From Candidatus Saccharimonadota bacterium (lineage in GTDB: Bacteria > Patescibacteriota > Saccharimonadia > Saccharimonadales > UBA4665), in contig JAQGGU010000057.1 in NCBI GenBank assembly GCA_028289265.1, positions 1-10,160 on the forward strand: a DNA stretch of 10,160 nt, written 5' to 3'. Both the position numbers and the translations under genes were made by a program. The notes beneath the pieces were generated by a model, which saw only the letters and a program-made list of their open reading frames with translations, was not told where the DNA came from and did not search any database. Each line of letters begins with the position of its first letter. The stretch's first letter is position 1. This document shows positions 6,127 through 10,160 of this stretch, piece by piece.

Positions 6127-7095
6127 ATGGCAGAAGCCAACAAGAAGACCAAGACAACTAAAGAGACGCCAGCAGTAGCTGAAGATGCTATTACGAACGC
6201 TGAAGTCGCTGATGTAGTGGCCGAAAAGACTGAAGTGAGCGTGAAGGATGCTACACCTGCCAAGGCTGGCAAGCGCAGTGCTAAAGCCCAAGAGGCTGCT
6301 GAAGTTAAGTCCGCCAAGGAAGAGCGTAAGGCTGCTAAGGCAGGCGAAGATCTGACTGGCACTGACGAAGCTCCAAAGCAAAAGCACCAGCCAACCCGTT
6401 CACGCCTTGAGCGCCAAGGTAAGAACTTCCGTAAGGTTGCTGAAGCGGTCGAAAAGGACAAAGCTTACAGCCTTGAAGAGGCCCTTGAGCTCGCGACAAA
6501 GACCAGCCCGGTCAAGTTCGACGCAACCGTTGAGCTACACGTCAACCTGCGCGTAGATCCGCGTCATGCCGACCAAAACATCCGTGACAACTTCGTGCTA
6601 CCTCAGGGCACAGGTAAGACTGTCCGCGTCGCCGTCTTTGCAGACGTCGATGATGCTGCCGCAGCCAAGAAAGCTGGCGCTGACATCGCTGGACTGGAAG
6701 AAGTAACTAAGTTACTCGAAAAGGGTAACCTCGACTTTGACATCCTCGTAGCAACCCCCACACAAATGGCTAAGCTTGGTAAGTATGCCCGCGCACTTGG
6801 ACCACGTGGTCTTATGCCAAACCCCAAGAGCGGCACCGTCACTACGGACGTCGTCAAGGCAGTCAAAGAAGCTAAGGCCGGTCGTGTTGAATACCGCGTC
6901 GACAGCACCGGTATCGTACACCTCGGCATGGGTAAGGTAAGCTTCGGCAAAGAACGCTTACTGGAAAACGCCCAGGCAATCTTTGCCAACCTAAAGGGCA
7001 ACAAGCCTGCAAGCGTAAAGGGTACGTACGTGAAGTCTATCCACATCTCAACTACGATGGGTCCATCCATCACCGTTGAAAACAGCGCGCTGTAA
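6127..7095 (+). CDS. rplA: 50S ribosomal protein L1 with Ala/Lys/Glu-rich N-terminal extension
   Basis: A 322-aa protein, about 90 residues longer than the usual L1 of roughly 230. The normal L1 core begins near residue 92. It holds the two-domain fold, with SLEEALELATKTSPVKFDAT (115-134) and the L1 signature LGPRGLMPNPKSGTVT (224-239). L1 binds 23S rRNA helices 76-78 and moves with the exit-site tRNA. In E. coli it also represses its own operon by binding the mRNA. Residues 1-91 are low in complexity: Ala, Lys, Glu and Thr dominate, there are almost no aromatics, and the segment is likely disordered. Translation starts at ATG 6127, with AAGGAG (6114-6119) 7 nt upstream. No good start lies at the core, so the extension appears translated. 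A strong terminator follows 20 bp after the stop. Confidence 0.96.
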   Translation: MAEANKKTKTTKETPAVAEDAITNAEVADVVAEKTEVSVKDATPAKAGKRSAKAQEAAEVKSAKEERKAAKAGEDLTGTDEAPKQKHQPTRSRLERQGKNFRKVAEAVEKDKAYSLEEALELATKTSPVKFDATVELHVNLRVDPRHADQNIRDNFVLPQGTGKTVRVAVFADVDDAAAAKKAGADIAGLEEVTKLLEKGNLDFDILVATPTQMAKLGKYARALGPRGLMPNPKSGTVTTDVVKAVKEAKAGRVEYRVDSTGIVHLGMGKVSFGKERLLENAQAIFANLKGNKPASVKGTYVKSIHISTTMGPSITVENSAL

Positions 7096-7114
7096 TAGCA
7101 GCCGTACACCATCC

Positions 7115-7151
7115 AAAAGACGCTCCTGATTATCTGGGGCGTCTTTTTTTT
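7115..7151 (+). terminator. Strong intrinsic terminator after rplA
   Basis: AAAAGACGCTCC (7115-7126) pairs with GGGGCGTCTTTT (7136-7147) as a 12-bp stem with one G-U pair and a 9-nt loop, followed by a T-run that extends through 7151. It marks the end of the secE-rplA block and isolates the next gene, which begins only a few bases downstream. Confidence 0.93.
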
Positions 7152-7155
7152 ATCA

Positions 7156-7164
7156 TGCTACAAT
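7156..7164 (+). promoter_or_regulatory. Extended -10 promoter at the end of the rplA terminator
   Basis: TGCTACAAT fits the extended -10 pattern TGnTATAAT with one mismatch (hexamer 7159-7164). No recognisable -35 lies 16-18 nt upstream, because that space is the terminator arm, which fits an extended -10 promoter. Transcription would start at about 7171-7172, exactly at an ATG. Confidence 0.5.
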
Positions 7165-7948
7165 GACGGTTATGGTCATCGTAGGAATATGTGGCGCTAT
7201 CGGTAGTGGCAAATCGACGTTTGCCGAGCTGCTGACGGCTATCGCCCCTAGTCAGTCTATCCACCTGGAGACATCAACTCTGGTTATCGAACTCGCTAAC
7301 ACCTTCAATAGCACCCTATGGAGCCGCAAGGCTGCTTTGCAAGGCAGCAATGACCCCATATCTCTCGCCAATAAGTGTATTAGGGCATTGATTCCCCAGC
7401 TAAACGCTATGTCCGGCGACGAAGTTTCCGTGAACCAGGTATTGATAGATGAAGACGATGTAGCGGCGCGTCCGGAGTGGTATGAAAAGCTGTTTACGTA
7501 TCTTGTCCAGGCGCAGCAAATGCCAACTACTGCCGGGCAAAAGATTACTGCCGAGAATAAAACCCACTACCGGCCGTTACTACAATGGATCGGCGGCTAT
7601 TTCTTATACAAGCTCGGCAATAAACTCCTGTGGTACGAAGAGCTGCTGCGCCGAGTGCAGGCCGCTGGGCCGGATATCATACTTGCAGTATTAACGGCAC
7701 CCAGACAGCCTTCAGAAGCTGAATTTGTCAAAGCCGCCGGAGGTAAGGTCATTAAAATAGTTCGTCCCGGCTTAATAAGCGACACAACGGACGTCACCGA
7801 GAGGCAGGTCGCAAATATAATCCCGGATACGATTATTACTAATAATGGCAGCGTTACGGACTTACGGGACACAGCAAAAAAAGTCCAAGCCGCCCTCCTT
7901 CAAGACACACTGAGAGCTTCTTATAGTGCCAGGGATATGACAGGTTGA
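7163..7948 (+). CDS. P-loop kinase resembling deoxynucleoside monophosphate kinase
   Basis: A 261-aa P-loop NTPase with Walker A GAIGSGKST (11-19) at the very N-terminus, as in nucleotide and nucleoside monophosphate kinases. The middle segment HYRPLLQWIGGYF (135-147), followed by NKLLWYEELLRRV (153-165), recalls phage-type dNMP kinases, where an Arg/Gln-Gly segment and a Trp helix contact the nucleotide. LAVLTAPRQPSEAEFV (174-189) and KVIKIVRPG (195-203) match the later strand and base-binding region of such kinases. It would phosphorylate dNMPs to dNDPs with ATP in the cytoplasm. The downstream dcd and thymidylate kinase genes support nucleotide metabolism. A dephospho-CoA kinase-like enzyme is the main alternative. 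The open frame begins at 7163, but the ATG at 7172 (Met4) coincides with the predicted transcription start and no Shine-Dalgarno is present. A leaderless 258-aa product is therefore more likely. Confidence 0.65.
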   Translation: MTVMVIVGICGAIGSGKSTFAELLTAIAPSQSIHLETSTLVIELANTFNSTLWSRKAALQGSNDPISLANKCIRALIPQLNAMSGDEVSVNQVLIDEDDVAARPEWYEKLFTYLVQAQQMPTTAGQKITAENKTHYRPLLQWIGGYFLYKLGNKLLWYEELLRRVQAAGPDIILAVLTAPRQPSEAEFVKAAGGKVIKIVRPGLISDTTDVTERQVANIIPDTIITNNGSVTDLRDTAKKVQAALLQDTLRASYSARDMTG

Positions 7949-8025
7949 CGTATAAGACGGGGAGAAGCATAAGCAACTAAGTAGCAGTGACACCGATTTG
8001 CGTAAAAAACACATTACTATTTTCC

Positions 8026-8054
8026 TTGCCTCTGACTCTGCCATTGGCTATATT
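8026..8054 (+). promoter_or_regulatory. Candidate promoter for dcd and the thymidylate kinase fusion
   Basis: TTGCCT (8026-8031) and TATATT (8049-8054) are 17 nt apart. A start near 8061 would leave a 16-nt leader carrying GGAGGA before the TTG start of dcd. The bases 7949-8025 show no terminator or other signal. Confidence 0.5.
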
Positions 8055-8076
8055 ATGGGGAAGCGGAGGAAACACT

Positions 8077-8790
8077 TTGGGAGTTTATAGCAATATTGAT
8101 ATTACAAAGGCACTTGATGAGGGGCACATTGTTTGTCATCCCTTCAATCCTAAGCATGTGAGTCACGCGAGCCTCGACGTGACACTAGGTTATTACTATT
8201 ACCGTACCGAAAAAATGCAGGAACGGACTATCTACAATCCGTTCGACCGTGAAGACGTAGAGCGTTATTTCGACGGCCCGTACAAGGCTATGCCGCACGG
8301 CGAATGGGCTAAGCTGAACGGCTTCACGCCTCTTAAGAACATTCCACTGGACCACCCTATCATCGCCCTCAAGCCAGGCGAGCGCATACTCGCGCACACC
8401 CACGAATTCTTTGGCATAAAACCACCAGGCGCCTATCAGGTCAAAGCCCGTTCTAGCTGGGGACGTAACGGCGTTTCCGTTTGCTTCGATGCCGGATGGG
8501 TCGATCCCGGCTACATCAATCGCCTGACGCTGGAGATTTATAATTTAAACGAGCGCGAAACCGTCGTCCTACCCGTAGGCGAACGCATCGCACAAGCAGT
8601 ATTCCTGACGACGGGCGAAGTAGCCGGTAGCTACGGTGAAGGCCGCGATGCTGGCTTTAGCGGCAAGTACCAGCAGGGCAACGATCTGGAGACAATTATC
8701 AAGACGTGGTCGCCGGACATGATGTTGCCAAAGGCATATAAGGATACACGTACCATGCCGACAGTCGTAGAAGGACTGTCATATGACTGA
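8077..8790 (+). CDS. dcd: dCTP deaminase
   Basis: dCTP deaminase converts dCTP to dUTP and ammonia, the first step of one route to dTMP. The chosen start is TTG at 8077, 6 nt after a perfect GGAGGA (8065-8070), giving 237 aa. An upstream in-frame ATG at 7987 would add 30 residues that lack a binding site and cover the predicted promoter. Motifs numbered from TTG: ASLDVTLG (31-38), ARSSWGRNG (124-132), AGWVDPGYINRLTLEIYN (139-156) with the expected catalytic Glu at E153, and GFSGKYQQGN (193-202). The core is intact. The protein is longer than the usual 180-195 aa, through a loop at about residues 45-92 and a C-terminal tail after 202. It may be a variant or even release dUMP directly as bifunctional forms do; the sequence alone does not decide. 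The fused kinase gene follows after 14 bp, in one operon. Confidence 0.9.
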   Translation: MGVYSNIDITKALDEGHIVCHPFNPKHVSHASLDVTLGYYYYRTEKMQERTIYNPFDREDVERYFDGPYKAMPHGEWAKLNGFTPLKNIPLDHPIIALKPGERILAHTHEFFGIKPPGAYQVKARSSWGRNGVSVCFDAGWVDPGYINRLTLEIYNLNERETVVLPVGERIAQAVFLTTGEVAGSYGEGRDAGFSGKYQQGNDLETIIKTWSPDMMLPKAYKDTRTMPTVVEGLSYD

Positions 8791-8804
8791 TAGGAGAGAT
8801 ATTC

Positions 8805-10160
8805 ATGAGCGTTAGGGGTAAATACATCGTCCTTGAAGGGCCTGAAGGGGTTGGTAAGACAACGCAAATTTCAGAGCTCGCAAACCGCTTACAAAAAGCA
8901 GGGTTGCCAGTTCGTGTCCTGCGTGAACCTGATAGTCAAAGTGACCTGACCGCCCGGGCTATTCGCCAGCTAACCCAGGATCCCCGCTATCCTATGAATA
9001 CGCGCACAGAGGTGTTGCTCTACAACGCCGCCCGTTCCCAGTCCCTTCAGGTTATTCGAGAAAGCATCGAACAGGGCGTAAACTGCATTGTTGACCGCAA
9101 CTACCTTACCACCTTGGCCATTCAGTATTACGGTCGCGGTGATGTGCCAGATTATGAAACGATCAATAACATCATCAAATTTGCAGTTGCCGACATGGAG
9201 CCGGACCTCTGTATAGTGCTTGATGCTCCCGTACATATGCTCAAAGAACGTGCTGCACATCGTGGGAGTGGGGAACGCTTCGATAACTTGGACGAACCAT
9301 TCCTGGAGCGAGTCCGCGCAGGATACTTATGGGAAGCTAAGCAACGTAATTTCCCCGTGGTATTCGCGAACGATGCCCCTGAGCTCGTCGCCGATGAAGT
9401 TTGGAAACACGTCGCCGATACGCTCGGAAAGCGCTCGAACTCAACGGCCGAAATAACGCTGCCGCAACCTATTTCTGTCAAAGATATTATTCAACAAAGA
9501 GAACAAGCTTCAGAGACGGTTAAGACTACTGAAAACGAAGCCGCCAATGACGAACCATTGGTCATCAAAGATGCTAATGGACGTTATACCATCACTGACG
9601 CCGGGAAGGCATACCTGGAACAGGCAGTTACCGACACTACTGGCAACGTCTATGCTTTTACCGACAAACTAAGCCCGGTCACTATAGCTGCTGCCATGGC
9701 CCGTCTTAGCCGCCGAGGCGACGACATGCGCGTCACTATTCTCGACGAATTCGCAAATCAAGCCGGTAAAGATGAAAAGCTGCTCCAGCGGGTCATTACT
9801 GCGTACGGCGATGATTCCGTCCAACAGCTGGCGGGTATGCACGTCGTTGTCGAGAATGCCAGCAACTTGCTCACGAAGAAACTCGAGTGGGGAAGATTGG
9901 CTTCGTATCTCGAGCAATCTACCCGCTATATTTACTACGATCAGAAAGATTCCGAAGGCAACTACCGGTATTTTGTTCCCGAGCAACTTGATGATGCTAC
10001 TAAACAAGAATACAAATTACACCTCGATAAGGTATTTGATCTCTATTCTGATATGGTACACAAGCTCACTAACTACGTCCGAGAACGTTCGTCCATACCG
10101 AAAGAAGAACGCGACATGGCCTTCAATGGCGCAACCCGAGCGCAGGCCTGTGACGCCGTA
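8805..10160 (+). CDS. Thymidylate kinase fused to a ThyX-like domain (partial, runs off right edge)
   Basis: The frame is open for 452 codons from ATG 8805 to the end of the window. AGGAGA (8792-8797) lies 7 nt upstream. Residues 1-205 are a complete thymidylate kinase: P-loop GPEGVGKT (12-19), REPDSQSD (40-47) in place of REPGGT, VDRNYLTTLAIQYYG (96-110) for the DR(Y) motif, and a lid-like RGSGERFD (153-160). This domain makes dTDP from dTMP. A polar linker (about 206-255) leads to a ThyX-like region from about 280, with LSPVTIAAAMARLSR (289-303) and YGDDSVQQLAG (334-344). The ThyX signature, normally RHRxxSxNxxSxRY, reads WGRLASYLEQSTRY (362-375): the first Arg, the His and the Asn are replaced, while Ser, the third-position Arg and SxRY remain. 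FAD-dependent ThyX makes dTMP from dUMP. This domain may be structural, with a catalytic copy further on, or divergent. The fusion would couple synthesis and phosphorylation of dTMP. Confidence 0.85.
   Translation, partial: MSVRGKYIVLEGPEGVGKTTQISELANRLQKAGLPVRVLREPDSQSDLTARAIRQLTQDPRYPMNTRTEVLLYNAARSQSLQVIRESIEQGVNCIVDRNYLTTLAIQYYGRGDVPDYETINNIIKFAVADMEPDLCIVLDAPVHMLKERAAHRGSGERFDNLDEPFLERVRAGYLWEAKQRNFPVVFANDAPELVADEVWKHVADTLGKRSNSTAEITLPQPISVKDIIQQREQASETVKTTENEAANDEPLVIKDANGRYTITDAGKAYLEQAVTDTTGNVYAFTDKLSPVTIAAAMARLSRRGDDMRVTILDEFANQAGKDEKLLQRVITAYGDDSVQQLAGMHVVVENASNLLTKKLEWGRLASYLEQSTRYIYYDQKDSEGNYRYFVPEQLDDATKQEYKLHLDKVFDLYSDMVHKLTNYVRERSSIPKEERDMAFNGATRAQACDAV

Noticed and set aside
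6603..7112. 169-codon minus-strand frame
   Set aside because: Antisense to rplA and reading through its terminator arm; composition is typical of a shadow.
9669..10007. 112-codon minus-strand frame with hydrophobic start
   Set aside because: Opposite the ThyX-like part of the fusion, which is well supported by motifs; hydrophobicity reflects antisense codons.

Overview
The window holds ordinary bacterial housekeeping genes in an unusual setting. The best reading is a Candidate Phyla Radiation (Patescibacteria) genome, most likely Saccharibacteria (TM7). The grounds are the near-balanced base composition, UGA used as a stop (at 7946 and 8788), short intergenic gaps, SecE and L1 with long charged N-terminal extensions, and a thymidylate kinase fused to a ThyX-type domain beside dcd. 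The phylum is inferred from gene content and not proven.

Left part (1-3691). A YgjP-type zinc metallopeptidase gene (162-887) is followed by a 45-bp tandem repeat (915-1027). The repeat runs into the start of a soluble PAS/HisKA/HATPase histidine kinase (1058-2158) that has no response regulator nearby. A membrane-embedded family 2 glycosyltransferase (2159-3691, minus strand) converges on the kinase with no base between the two stop codons.

Middle part (3728-7151). This is the conserved transcription/translation block secE-nusG-rplK-rplA. Two small unrecognised genes interrupt it: a Cys-rich 97-aa ORF after nusG and a 107-aa ORF between rplK and rplA. Promoter-like sequences lie before secE (TTGACA/TATTTA) and before rplK (TTTACA-17-TATAAT). 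A terminator-like hairpin sits in the rplK leader, between its promoter and its start codon. A strong intrinsic terminator (7115-7151) closes the block after rplA.

Right part (7159-10160). This is a deoxynucleotide-supply group: a P-loop kinase resembling deoxynucleoside monophosphate kinases (probably read from a leaderless mRNA), dCTP deaminase (dcd, with a TTG start), and a thymidylate kinase-ThyX-like fusion that runs off the right edge. Together they would turn dCTP into dUTP, supply dTMP, and phosphorylate dNMPs. The dUTP-to-dUMP step has no separate enzyme in the window.

No tRNA, rRNA, IS element, CRISPR array or phage gene was found. The least explained features are the two small ORFs inside the ribosomal-protein block, the repeat in front of the histidine kinase, the rplK leader, and the altered signature motif of the ThyX-like domain.
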